Shown piece after piece: positions 35,779 to 44,600 of a DNA stretch of 64,000 nucleotides (its first letter is position 1; every line of letters starts with the position of its first letter). Position numbers and translations under genes: made by a program. Location: the NCBI GenBank assembly GCA_000383735.1, contig KB912070.1:7334-71333 (forward strand). Reading direction: 5' to 3'. The notes beneath the pieces were generated by a model. The model worked only from the letters and a program-made list of their open reading frames with translations. It did no database searches and had not been told where the DNA came from. The DNA comes from Verrucomicrobia bacterium SCGC AAA164-M04 (GTDB lineage: Bacteria > Verrucomicrobiota > Verrucomicrobiae > Verrucomicrobiales > Akkermansiaceae).

Positions 35779-37066
35779 TTAAGGGGTCCGTTGCTTCCTG
35801 GTGTTGCCATTTAAACCAGATAAGCTCGGAAGCTTGTCGATGGCTTCTCGGAGTATGATTAAGTCGTGGTGAGTATACCTTGCGTGGACATCTCCATGAT
35901 CGCTGTGTCCTGATAGCTTCTTACGTATTTCCTCTCGAACTCCAGCATTTGTTAATGAGGTAATGAAGGTGTGCCGGAAGCTGTGGAATCCCAGCTCAGA
36001 GTTGTCTCTAGCTGCTCCATCTCCCTTGCGGCGGATCATCAGTGGATCGATTTCGGCTTTAAGCATTATTTTCTTAAAGCTCGCAGAGAGGCCTTTACGT
36101 CCTCCGGTGCTTATCTTTGCTAGGCTTTGAAATAGAGGGGCCTTTCCAAATGGAGAGGGGGGGGGAGTTGTTAAAATAATTCTGAAGCTGAGCATGTATT
36201 GGAATCACTAAGTTAGTCAGTTTATCTTTCGTTTTCCTTGGTGTTACCACGATGATCTTTTCTTTGAGGTTAACATTATCCGAAACGAGATTAGCGACGT
36301 CGGTAATTCTAAGCCCTGTGTAGAGTGCAACTAGCATCATGCCACGCCAGTCTTTATCTTGTGTCACAGTAAAGAGTGCTTCTATCTGTTCAGGTTTGAA
36401 AGGCTTGCGAGTGACAGAGTTCCGCTCTTGGAGTTTCTGAATATTTTCTGTCGGGTCTAGTTCTAGAAGATTGCGCTTTTTCGCTGAAGAGAGACAGGCA
36501 CGAAGTCCTTTGATTAGGTGGTTGATCGATTTGTCAGCAAGCATCTCGTCATCTTTAAGGTAGGTCCGGTAGCCTATGATATCTTCATGCCTCAGCTTAT
36601 CTAGGTTGTCTTCAGCTCTCGTTCCAAGATATAATCTAAAACGCTTTAGAGCGGTCTTGTAAAAGGCCACCGTGGCAGGCTCGACCGAGTTTGATTTCTC
36701 TTGGAGCCAGACCTCAGACCAGCGTGTGAATGAATACTGCTCCATTTCGACACCTTCGGAGATTTTGAGGATCTGATTCAGGAATCGCCTTCCTGAGAGA
36801 TGATTCATTTGTCCTTTGAGAGCCAGATCGCCGGCCTCTTGGAGGACGCTTAAAATATCACGGCTTTTCGCATCGCCTGATCCTTGGTCATTTTTGAATG
36901 CCTGTTCGAGGTCTTGAGCCTTCTTTTGAGCTCGTCCTTTGGTCGTCTCTCTCGTGGAGCGATGAACTTGCTTAACATTCCCATCACGATCGAGGGCTCG
37001 AAAGAAACAATACCAGTTAGAGAGAGCTTTTCCGGTATGGTCTTTCTTACGATAAAGAGTGGCCAT
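35779..37066 (-). pseudogene. int: Tyrosine recombinase/integrase, frame broken at a C9 tract
   Basis: An integrase split between two frames: 36095-37066 (N-terminal ~315 residues, arm-binding and core-binding parts, first catalytic Arg in 'LYTGLRITDVANL') and 35779-36195 (C-terminal, 'FHSFRHTFITSLTNAG' with HxxR, 'KKLSGHSDHGDVHARYTHHDL' with the catalytic Tyr). The frames meet at a run of nine C (36157-36165, G on the + strand). Removing one C joins them as ...NNSPPSPFGKAPLF..., giving one complete ~425-residue enzyme with every catalytic residue. So the break is a sequencing error, a slippage/phase-variable site or recent decay. It lies beside attR, reads inward, and has a 16-bp putative arm site 16 bp upstream, as is usual for tRNA-targeting integrases. 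Confidence 0.88.
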
Positions 37067-37081
37067 GGGGTGATTATTGCA

Positions 37082-37097
37082 AGCAATCTGCTAGCAA
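37082..37097 (+). promoter_or_regulatory. Right putative arm-type integrase site
   Basis: AGCAATCTGCTAGCAA, 15 of 16 positions identical to 26195-26210 and in the same direction. It lies between the integrase start codon (37066) and attR, so it may bind integrase both for recombination and for autoregulation. Confidence 0.5.
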
Positions 37098-37187
37098 ACA
37101 AGGAGGTTCTCGGAAGTTTGATGAATTACAAAACCCTTGTTTAAAAGGGAATAGAGACTTTCTCGGACCTCCTTAAACCTATGGACT

Positions 37188-37219
37188 TTGGTCCTGGGTT
37201 CGAGTCCCAGTCTGCGTAC
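37188..37219 (+). repeat. attR (partial tRNA-Lys 3' end)
   Basis: Perfect 32-bp copy of the tRNA-Lys 3' end (26095-26126), marking the right end of the element. Only the T-arm and acceptor end are present, so no tRNA is made here. Confidence 0.9.
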
Positions 37220-37224
37220 TTTAT

Positions 37225-37254
37225 AACCCGCTTAATATAAAAGGATTAGCGGTT
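37225..37254 (+). terminator. Displaced tRNA-Lys terminator
   Basis: AACCCGCTTAA pairs with TTAGCGGTT with one bulged C, followed by TT. It resembles the stem after tRNA-Lys and is probably the terminator that followed the tRNA before integration. Two direct GTGTGAACAC copies (37278-37287, 37291-37300) lie just beyond. Confidence 0.5.
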
Positions 37255-37368
37255 TTCCTGTTTTTTGTGAGTGCTTGGTGTGAACACTTAGTGTGAACAC
37301 AATTTGAGGGTTCCGTGATTCCTGATCACATCCTCTGGTTGACTATGTGACCATCTCCAGCTGTGAAC

Positions 37369-37779
37369 CTACCTTTGGGGATGAAAAGAAGCAGAGGGAT
37401 CTCGACTCATGGATGGATTGATGACAACTCTGCCGGGTTCGCATTCACGAAGAAAACCGTCAAAAAACGCGGTCTTTCCAACCTTATATCTACGCCGGTA
37501 ACTTTCAGTATACTTTGTGGAGAGCTTTCGCAGGCAACGGATTGTTCCGTTCAAGATGACCACAGATTTACCTTCCTTGGTGGTTTCATGCCCTGTAACA
37601 GTCCCCTTTACGGTGATTTTCTTACCGATAAAGGGCTTCCCCAAGGCGCCGAGGTCAGCGGCATAGAATTGCGCGGCTGGCTTTCCGTAATCCATTTGCC
37701 AGCCTGTCCAAAAGCAGGAAGTGAGTGTAAAAAGTGCTGCCGTGACGATGAAGAAAAGTGCTATTGGAGTTTTTTTCAT
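37369..37779 (-). CDS. Lipoprotein with OB-fold-like (tRNA_anti-like) domain, paralogue 1
   Basis: A 136-residue lipoprotein: signal peptide MKKTPIALFFIVTAALFTLTSC with a lipobox Cys at residue 22. The body begins 'GWQMDYGKPAAQFYAADLGALGKPFIGKKITVKGTV', resembling the small OB-fold proteins of the tRNA_anti-like family. A second copy at 49878-50294 shares 'GWQM(D/E)YGKPAAQF...GKPFIGKKITVKG' and 'VDGFL..C..G'. The ATG at 37779 is used; a TTG three codons earlier is less likely. The start codon faces repeat A1 about 180 bp to the right. It is the first gene to the right of the element. Function unknown. Confidence 0.72.
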   Translation of the reverse strand: MKKTPIALFFIVTAALFTLTSCFWTGWQMDYGKPAAQFYAADLGALGKPFIGKKITVKGTVTGHETTKEGKSVVILNGTIRCLRKLSTKYTESYRRRYKVGKTAFFDGFLRECEPGRVVINPSMSRDPSASFHPQR

Positions 37780-37961
37780 ACAGCTCAAAGATAGCGAATT
37801 TCAAGGCAAGGCATAAACGATAAAATCATTTGAACCATTAATACAATTAATAGTCATTCAAGATCCTATCCTACTTTTGCAAACAGGGGGAGAAGTTGCA
37901 GCGGGTAATACCCTAATGCGAAATCAGGAATCTCGACCGCTTTCAAGCTTGAGCAGGACCA

Positions 37962-38136
37962 CTGCTAGGAATTTGCTTTTGGCGGGAAAGGGTTGAATTC
38001 GCATGTGACCCAGAGAATAACAATCCAATCTAAGCCGCACCCATATTAGGGATAAAAACTTCCCGCCGTAATATATAAGGGCGTCCGCAAGTCCTTCCCC
38101 CGGGGAGGTGGGTGGTCTTTAGATGGCGGGGAGGGA
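37962..38136 (+). repeat. Array repeat 1 (A+B)
   Basis: A: CTGCTAGGAATTTGCTTTT then GGCGGGAAAGGGTTGAATTC; B: ACTTCCCGCCGTAATATATA, GGGCGTCCGCAAGTCCTTC and TTTAGATGGCGGGGAGGGAG. Fills the 37780-38224 gap together with short unassigned sequence. Confidence 0.9.
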
Positions 38137-38224
38137 GAAGAGTAGGGAGAGAGGGTTTGCAACTATAGGCCCTCGTCACACGAGAACGTCGATTAGGCCA
38201 GTTGCGTTTTTCACTGTCTCTTTG

Positions 38225-38749
38225 TTAGTTAAGAATATCGCCCCAGGTTCCACCGGGCAATCCAGTTGGGCTCGCCACGCCTGCTATAGCAGCGGCAAAA
38301 AAGCCGGCGAGAATAAATGGGATCTTCCAGCAATTAGCGAAAGTAAATTTCTTAGGGTTTTGTGTTCTAAGATCGTTGGGGTGATTATTATTAGTTTTTT
38401 TCCCAACCTCAGGAACAACTCTACTCTGAGCTTGGGCAATTAATTGATTGCTCCGAGGGGCTTTAATAGGAATGAAATATTGGCTTTTGTCTTTATCCCC
38501 AGTGAGTATCCAGTGACCGTCTTCAAAGTTTGTCTGGTAAGATGAGGGAACGCCCTTAGGAAAGTAAGTGGGAGGCGATTTTTGAACGAGATTCCAATCC
38601 TCTCCATTGTATGCCACTTGGGTGGACGGGGGGACTGGTTGCTGTGTTTGTGAGCAAGAAGAGAGAATCCCCAAGGTGCAAAGAGCCACTAAAAGCCTTC
38701 GAAAGATCACGGGGAGTTTTCGGGTCGATTGAAGAAGCGAAAGAGACAT
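38225..38749 (-). CDS. Lipoprotein of an unnamed family, paralogue 1
   Basis: A 174-residue lipoprotein with signal peptide and lipobox at residues ~16-32 (LLVALCTLGILSSC). Characteristic stretch: 'WNLVQKSPPTYFPKGVPSSY...GHWIL...SQYFIPIKAP'. The protein at 52444-52911 has the matching 'WVKVSSEPPTWYPRGAAAN...GEWIY...TRFFIPLHG', so the two are a paralogous pair whose domain I cannot name. A hydrophobic glycine-rich C-terminal segment (~'IPFILAGFFAAAIAGVA') may be membrane-associated, as in the paralogue. Its start codon faces repeat A2, 77 bp away. Confidence 0.7.
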   Translation of the reverse strand: MSLSLLQSTRKLPVIFRRLLVALCTLGILSSCSQTQQPVPPSTQVAYNGEDWNLVQKSPPTYFPKGVPSSYQTNFEDGHWILTGDKDKSQYFIPIKAPRSNQLIAQAQSRVVPEVGKKTNNNHPNDLRTQNPKKFTFANCWKIPFILAGFFAAAIAGVASPTGLPGGTWGDILN

Positions 38750-38825
38750 TCTTCTAGGATACGTCTAGGTCGTCTCTTTGGCTTTCATAAACCTTAGCTC
38801 TCTTTTTACCTTAAGGTATCGATTA

Positions 38826-38998
38826 CTGCTAGGAATTTGCTTTTGTCGTGAACGTCTTTGAAGGCCCATTTGACCCAGAGGATAACGAGCCAATCTAAGA
38901 AGGCCCCATATTAGGACCAAAAAATCTCTCACCGTATTATATAAGGCATCCGCAAGTTCTTCCCCCGGATGGGTGGGGAGCTTTAGATGGCGGGGGAG
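38826..38998 (+). repeat. Array repeat 2 (A+B)
   Basis: A: CTGCTAGGAATTTGCTTTT, diverging to TGTCGTGAACGTCTTTGAAG; B: AATCTCTCACCGTATTATAT, AAGGCATCCGCAAGTTCTTC and TTTAGATGGCGGGGGAG. Occupies most of the 38750-39085 gap. Confidence 0.9.
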
Positions 38999-39085
38999 TC
39001 GTAGAGGAGTTCAAGAAACCAGCTCATAAAGTTCGGTGAACCCATCAGAATCAGAGTCAGGAGAATTAGGGTTTGTGTTATGTGT

Positions 39086-40642
39086 TCACTTCGTTTTTTG
39101 GCCGCGTTCGCTGTGATGCTTTCTAAGAAGGCCAAGGAGTTGGCTCGCCGTTACGAAGCGTGTGCCGGACGGAAGCAGATCAATGGTCTTTTTGATGGCG
39201 TCCATCGGGCCGCCGATGCTGTCCCATGACCACGCATGAACGTTTATCAGAGCAAAACTGTTCGGATCGGTTGCCGGCGAAGCGGGCAGCTTTTTTATGG
39301 CAGCAGCGACCTCTTTGGGGCTGGCCCCCTTCATGCCCTCCCAAAGAAGATACTTGTATGAGAGGCAGGGCTTTCCGTTGTGCCAGTGGAGCTCGCCGCG
39401 TCGTTTGTGGTAGGGGGCATAGTCTTTGTAGATGGCACCGAGCACGTTGGGATGTTCTAGGAGTTCGCGAGCCTGTGTCATATTGCCACCCGAGTTGAGG
39501 AGGGTGACCACCGGCAGGTTGCTAAGTTTCATGGCCTGGGCGGTTTTGTTTGCAAAGGCCTTCCGATCGGGGAGATGGTTGTGGAAAGCGTAGCCGACCC
39601 CACTGGGCCCGACAATGAGCTCGTCGACATATCGACCACTGGAGGCCGAACGATAGATCTGGCGTTGGATACGTGGTGCTACTTCACTGAGGACTGGTGC
39701 CATTTCCCAACTCATGGTGAACGTGCCCCGGTGGCGACTACCCCAATGCTTTGTGCTCGTAGCGAAACTGTTCCCGAGCCATTGAAGGTTGTCGCCGTCA
39801 CTCATCACGAAGGCGACGATCCGCTCCCCTTCCTGTGCTTTCGTCAACGGTTTTGCCTTTGGGGGTGCAGGAACTTCCACTTTCAAATGGGAGAGGGCGG
39901 AGAGGTTTGTAGACCAGTCGGCGGGAATCCCGGCAGCACCTCCCTTGCTGATATCTCGGACCCAATTGCGCTCATCCTTGCCCCACCCGTAAATCAGCCC
40001 TTCCGCAGCACGTTCACGCGCGAATCTGGTGCGGACATTGGCTGTTACGTCCCAGAACACGAAGGCGTTTCGTTGCACAATGAAATCTCGTAAATGCCAC
40101 ACTTTTCTTGGGGCTTGTTCGGCAAGGATACCTTTCGCGAACCGGTCTTTGAATGTCTCATAGGTTTTCACTGGATCGTCATAATCCGACACGTCGTAAA
40201 GCACTTTAAGCCCTTCTTTTTTTGCACGTTTCAGAATTGACTTGTGTATCGCGACCCCCTCAAAAGGTCCACACAAGGCGGTGGCTGCGTTGATGCTTCT
40301 GTTGCCGGAGTCATAGACAATGCATCCTCTGATCTTCGCTCGAAACGACGCAACTAGTTCCCACACCGTTGCAACCCGCTCAAGTTCGTAACCCTCCGTC
40401 TTCAATTCATTGAGCAGAATCTCCTGCATGCCACCCCCTTTGATCCAGACTTTTGCGTCCGTCTTGTTGACCAAGCCCTGCAGGGTTGCAGCCAGCGTCC
40501 TCTCGGCGTCAGAAGCTCTCCCGATGTCAATTACGCTGAGCTTTTGATTGGGCGCCTTGTCATTCTGCGCAAGTCTATCGCCAGCATCAACCATGACGCA
40601 CAGCCCATATAGTATCAGAAGTATTAGGTAGAGAGGTATCAT
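39086..40642 (-). CDS. GxGYxYP-type putative glycoside hydrolase
   Basis: A ~518-residue exported protein; signal peptide MIPLYLILLILYGLCVMVDA. The N-terminal half (~30-220) fits the GxGYxYP N domain ('DAERTLAATLQGLVNKTDAKVWI'). The C-terminal half contains 'IVAFVMSDGDNLQWLGN', 'FTMSWEMAPVLSEVAP', 'DELIVGPSGVGYAFHNHLPD' (the family's GxGYxYP motif in altered form) and 'FALINVHAWSWD'. These proteins are proposed polysaccharide-acting enzymes; the reaction is not known. ATG 40642 is chosen: the frame runs on to 40741, but that part is only array repeat A3, and GGAG precedes ATG 40642 at good distance. Array gene bounded by A2 on the left and A3 on the right. Confidence 0.75.
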   Translation of the reverse strand: MIPLYLILLILYGLCVMVDAGDRLAQNDKAPNQKLSVIDIGRASDAERTLAATLQGLVNKTDAKVWIKGGGMQEILLNELKTEGYELERVATVWELVASFRAKIRGCIVYDSGNRSINAATALCGPFEGVAIHKSILKRAKKEGLKVLYDVSDYDDPVKTYETFKDRFAKGILAEQAPRKVWHLRDFIVQRNAFVFWDVTANVRTRFARERAAEGLIYGWGKDERNWVRDISKGGAAGIPADWSTNLSALSHLKVEVPAPPKAKPLTKAQEGERIVAFVMSDGDNLQWLGNSFATSTKHWGSRHRGTFTMSWEMAPVLSEVAPRIQRQIYRSASSGRYVDELIVGPSGVGYAFHNHLPDRKAFANKTAQAMKLSNLPVVTLLNSGGNMTQARELLEHPNVLGAIYKDYAPYHKRRGELHWHNGKPCLSYKYLLWEGMKGASPKEVAAAIKKLPASPATDPNSFALINVHAWSWDSIGGPMDAIKKTIDLLPSGTRFVTASQLLGLLRKHHSERGQKTK

Positions 40643-40653
40643 TCCATTCTCCG

Positions 40654-40713
40654 CTGCTAGGAAATTGCTCTTCGCGGGAGGGCTTTGAAGCCGCTTTTGG
40701 AATGGAACAGAGG
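40654..40713 (+). repeat. Array repeat 3 (A, short form)
   Basis: CTGCTAGGAAATTGCTCTTC then GCGGGAGGGCTTTGAAGCCG. Starts 11 bp upstream of the start codon of the - strand GxGYxYP gene, so it replaces its leader region. Confidence 0.9.
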
Positions 40714-40778
40714 GGCTTGTGACGAAGAAAATCTTCAACATTTGCTCTATATACAGCCGCTTTTTTAGGGGTCAAGAG

Positions 40779-40855
40779 TTGCTAGGAATTTGCTTTTGGC
40801 GGGAAGATCGCGGAAACTGGGGTTTGGCGGATTACATGGGGGAGAAAGGGGGGTG
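40779..40855 (+). repeat. Array repeat 4 (A, short form)
   Basis: TTGCTAGGAATTTGCTTTT then GGCGGGAAGATCG, with a purine tail GGGGGAGAAAGGGGGGTG. No gene lies between this copy and repeats 3 and 5. Confidence 0.88.
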
Positions 40856-40882
40856 ATTTGTCCGTGGCGCATCAGGCGCAGA

Positions 40883-41082
40883 CTGCTAGGAATTTGCTTT
40901 TGGCGGGAGGGCTTTGAAGTCGCATTTAGACTAAAGGACAAAAATTCAATCGAAGTAACACTCATAGTAGAGAGAGGCACAATTCAGCCACAAAAATCTC
41001 TCACCGTATTTATATAGAGCGTCCGCAAGTTCTTCCCACGGTGGGATGGGTGGTCTTTAGATGGCGGGGAGGGAGCTTGGAG
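40883..41082 (+). repeat. Array repeat 5 (A+B)
   Basis: A: CTGCTAGGAATTTGCTTTT, GGCGGGAGGGCTTTGAAGTC; linker GAAGTAACACTCATAGTAGA; B: AATCTCTCACCGTATTTATA, GAGCGTCCGCAAGTTCTTC and TTTAGATGGCGGGGAGGGAG. The most complete copy of the family. With repeats 3 and 4 it fills the 40643-41107 gap. Confidence 0.92.
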
Positions 41083-41107
41083 ACTTCTCAAGGGGTGTCT
41101 CGTTTCC

Positions 41108-41638
41108 TTACGGTTGAATCTCCCAGAGCTTTGAGGCCTCAGTTTTCTTAATCATGGAATGATAGTTGGAGAAGATCACACTCTCGCTTGTTCCAGATAT
41201 TGCAGCAGTTAACGGAGCGTTGGAATAACAAGAAAAGTGGCAACCGATTTTGTTTAGGCCGATGATGGTTGTGCTTTTCGGATTTTGGCTGGAATCAAGA
41301 TATGCTTGAGTAGCGGCCATGAAAATACTCATGCTTCTTCTACTGGCCATCGGGCTATTTTCAAAAGCAAGTGCATACATCGTTTCATTTACGAACGCAG
41401 CCGAAGCAAATTCTACAGCCGTCTCTATTTTGGAAAACGTTGATAAGCCAATTGCCGAGGGAGCAGGGTAGCTGCTATCGGTGCTTTTGATGTTGGCTGC
41501 TAGGAATAAGCTTATGGGGTGGGGCGCTTGGGGGCGCCGTCGAGGGGGGAATCCTTCGTTCGGACTAGAAATGGAAGCAACTTCTTGCAGTTTTGGCAAC
41601 GCAGGATCGAAAGCCAAGAATTTCGTAGTAAGTCGCAT
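41108..41638 (-). CDS. Uncertain - strand reading frame in the array
   Basis: An open frame of 176 codons. Its first ~50 codons run through repeat A6, so any real gene would start later, perhaps at one of the internal Met codons near residue 87-97. The rest ('AATQAYLDSSQNPKSTTIIGL' and 'SNYHSMIKKTEASKLWEIQP') has no recognised domain, signal or membrane segment. A short + strand frame with a clear signal peptide (41319-41471) overlaps it and is an equal candidate. At most one of the two is likely to be real. Confidence 0.25.
   Translation of the reverse strand: MRLTTKFLAFDPALPKLQEVASISSPNEGFPPRRRPQAPHPISLFLAANIKSTDSSYPAPSAIGLSTFSKIETAVEFASAAFVNETMYALAFENSPMASRRSMSIFMAATQAYLDSSQNPKSTTIIGLNKIGCHFSCYSNAPLTAAISGTSESVIFSNYHSMIKKTEASKLWEIQP
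41319..41471 (+). CDS. Possible 50-residue secreted peptide
   Basis: ATG 41319 to TAG 41471. The N-terminus MKILMLLLLAIGLFSKASA is a textbook signal peptide, with cleavage after ASA; the mature part would be about 31 residues (YIVSFTNAAEANSTAVSI...). The stop codon is 26 bp before repeat A6, the same gene-then-repeat layout seen for other + genes of the array. There is no strong ribosome site, and a - strand frame overlaps, so this is only a candidate. No known family. Confidence 0.35.
   Translation: MKILMLLLLAIGLFSKASAYIVSFTNAAEANSTAVSILENVDKPIAEGAG
41497..41555 (+). repeat. Array repeat 6 (A, divergent)
   Basis: CTGCTAGGAATAAGCTTATG then GGGTGGGGCGCTTGGGGG. The tail matches that of repeat 9 (49707), so the two form a subgroup. 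Confidence 0.75.
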
Positions 41639-41699
41639 TTAGCCGTGCCGCTATTGCAGAGCCGATCAAGCCAAGGCCGAGGATATCAATGGGTATCGC

Positions 41700-44600
41700 T
41701 CATGGTTTTGCTAAATAACGCTCGTAGCTGGCCTTGGGATCGTAGCTGGCACGGTCGGCCGTGTCATGCACTTGGATACCAAAGCGGAGCCGGTAGGGTT
41801 CGCCTGCTTCTATCACTGTAGTCTTGTCACGGTTCTCTTTCACATCGACTGGGAAAGGGTTGGCAACTAACAAACCATAATCCCGGCTGTGCGCCCATAT
41901 AGGTGGATTTCCTTCACCGGACATGATTTGTAGGCCGACACTGCGTTCCTTGAGCGGGCCGTAATAGTCCCACCATTTATCGATCTTGCCCCAGGTCCCT
42001 TTCTCATTCACACCACCACTAGCACTTGCAATGCTACCGCCACCTTTCTTGACGCGAATCGGCGAGGCTATGCGTAAGGCCATGCCCATCTCCTCTTTGA
42101 CCCCAAAGACGAGCTCCTTGTCGGAGGTGAAACTAGTCTCCATGCGAATCAGGTAGCCATCAGAGTTCTTCGTGAGTTCGTAACTGGCGATTTCTAGACA
42201 GACCAACTTGCCATCTTTCCCTAAATAGCGATTCTTCACGCTGAAACTGGCAGAGATATCCGTTATGAGAGGCTCGCCCTCAAAGCCTTCACTGACTACC
42301 AAGCCTCCACGATTGTTGTGCCAGAAGTTCTCGCCGTTAATATTAGAGAAACCTAACGAAAGACCGGGATGCATGTAGCCGTGGTCCACAGGATCCGTTC
42401 CCTTGATAGGCGGAAAATTACGCGTTACTTGTATGCCTGTGGGCGTCTTCACTTGGGCAAAGAATGGACGTTTCGTTTCCTTATGCTTAAAGAAGTAGCT
42501 TAACACTTCCAGGCCATCGAGACGAATTGCTAGGCGATCCTCATCGGCTTCGAGATACCATCCAGTTTTGGGATTGCCCCAAGATTCACTCGGCGATTTG
42601 GCGGAAATGAGATATGTGGTGATATCGGCAATCTGTTGTGGAGCCAGCAGCGCGCCTAGGGGTGGCATAGCAGAAATCTCCGCAGTTTCACGGCTTGAGA
42701 TATTTGATTTCAAAACAGTCTCTTGACTGCCTCCGATCTGCCCGAAGGTCAAAGCACGCCCGCTTTCTTCCAGCACGATACCACCGATCGAGTTACCATC
42801 TTTGGTCTTCACAATCTGCATAGCGAAGCCCTCAGTAATCTCGGCACTGGGTTCTAAAATAGCACGAATGATGAAGTTGGCATCTGCTCGTGTGCCAATA
42901 TCAGACAGGTCAGGAGCAAAGGCATTGCCTATACCTTCCATCTGATGACAGGTGGCGCAGGTTGCTCCCTGTGCACTGAGGAAGAGCTCCCGGCCACGTT
43001 CGATCTTGGCTGTTGAGAGTAGGGGGATTACTTCTTCCACGGTTGGTATTTTACCGCTTGGAGAAAGTAGTGAAGATGCGGTTGCTGCTCGATCATTCTT
43101 TAGCGGAGCCCCCCTGATACGTGTTCTTGTCTTGCCGCCCAGCCATTGAGAAGCGAGGGAGGCAATGATGGTATCTGTGTCATTGCTCACGACTTGGACC
43201 TCGCTATCGCCCAAAGCGTCTTCTTCTAAAAGGCTTAGTAAGGCAGCGCGACGTACTCCAACACGCGCATCTTTTAATAGGCTTTTACGTGCATCTCTGG
43301 TCATCAAGTCACCCAAAGCTCCCCACGTCGCATAATAAGCGATGCGATCAATCTCTTTGGCGGCTAATGCTAATAATGCGGCATTCTGGCTGCGGTCCTT
43401 TACTTGCCGAAAAGCCAACACTGCTTCTAGTCGAACGCGAGCTTCAGCGTCGTCAAGCAAACTTACGATCCCGTCTGGTAACTTGTGTTCGCCACGCAAT
43501 CGAGCGCGATGTGCTAGGATCCTGATGGACTGCAGGCGCAGGTTCAGAACTTCTTGGTGCAGGGTAGAAGTAAACCAGTCGTCGATCGTGGACTCATCCG
43601 GGGCAATGCGACCTAGCGTCCATGCCGCCCAGGTTTGCAAGGCTTTGCTTGAAGTGGGATCAGCTGCAAGTGCCTTTAGTCGCTCTGCGGCAGGTAGACC
43701 CTTTTTGATTAATGTTTCCTGCGCGTTGCTACGCCATGCCGGAAGATGGCTACTCAGATCCTTCCAGGGATCCCGTTCGATATTCGGTGATTGAGGTGGC
43801 GCAGCCTTGGGCCAGAGCTTGTAAATTCGGCCTTCATTCTGCTGTTCACCATCCGTGACCACCGCGCCATATTCACGTCCCCAACTTGAGATGTAGATTG
43901 CCCCATCTGGTCCAACTTCGATATCCACCGGGTCGAAGCTGCGTCCATCGCTGGCACCCATGGAACGTCCTCGCTCAGCATGGGCAAAAAGTTTAAACTT
44001 CCCGGAAGCTGGCTTCATCCAAGCGCCGTCCCAAGTGGGCCGATAGATATAAACCTGACGTTTCAACCAATCGTTGACCAGGAACACGCCGCGATACTTG
44101 TCAGGATATTGTGAGAGCCCCAAGTAGATCACGCCAGTTCCAGAACCCTCAAACAACGGGCCAGCGGCAGGCGCAGATGGCCAATCCTGTTTGCCTTCCC
44201 AGGCGTAGCTCCATGGATGCCCCCAACCAAAGTGCGCTCCATAGAATGGTGAAAAGAACTTGTCACCATGGTTCTGGTCATTGTCCGTGCCTAACCAGTC
44301 GAAGCCATCGTCGTAGGCGATGTCAAACGGGTTACGATGGCCTCGCGCGACGATCTCCAAATTGCTGCCATCTGGATCACAACGCAGCACACCTCCACAA
44401 AGCCCCCAGTCATCGGAAGGTTTGTGATAGTTCTTCTGATAGTTATCTTTCTTGAAAGTAATTGGTTTTGGGAACTCTGGAGAACCAGTCGGTGCTTCCA
44501 TGCCCCACAACTCCAAGAAGGGTTTTGGCGCCAAGCGATCCGGTGCGTTGTTAAGTCCCTTGGAGTTCCCTTTCGACATATACAGCTTGCCATCTGGTCC

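Larger units (their letters stand above)
26095..37219. mobile_element. Integrative element in tRNA-Lys (about 11.1 kb)
   Basis: The element is bounded by a perfect 32-bp direct repeat (26095-26126 and 37188-37219) derived from the tRNA-Lys T-arm and acceptor end. A tyrosine recombinase gene sits at the right end reading inward, and near-identical 16-bp sites lie just inside both ends. Content: an unknown protein, an HTH protein, a primase-like protein, a RepA-like ATPase, an NPCBM protein, a lectin/LamG/TSP3 protein and a PEP-CTERM protein. No conjugation, capsid or packaging gene is recognisable, so it may be a mobilisable or satellite-like island that needs help to move. The recombinase frame is interrupted at a C9 tract, so mobility is uncertain. 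Confidence 0.9.

Noticed and set aside
40765..41017. Short frames across repeats 4 and 5
   Set aside because: They translate the repeat itself (PAKSKFLA) and have no independent protein character.
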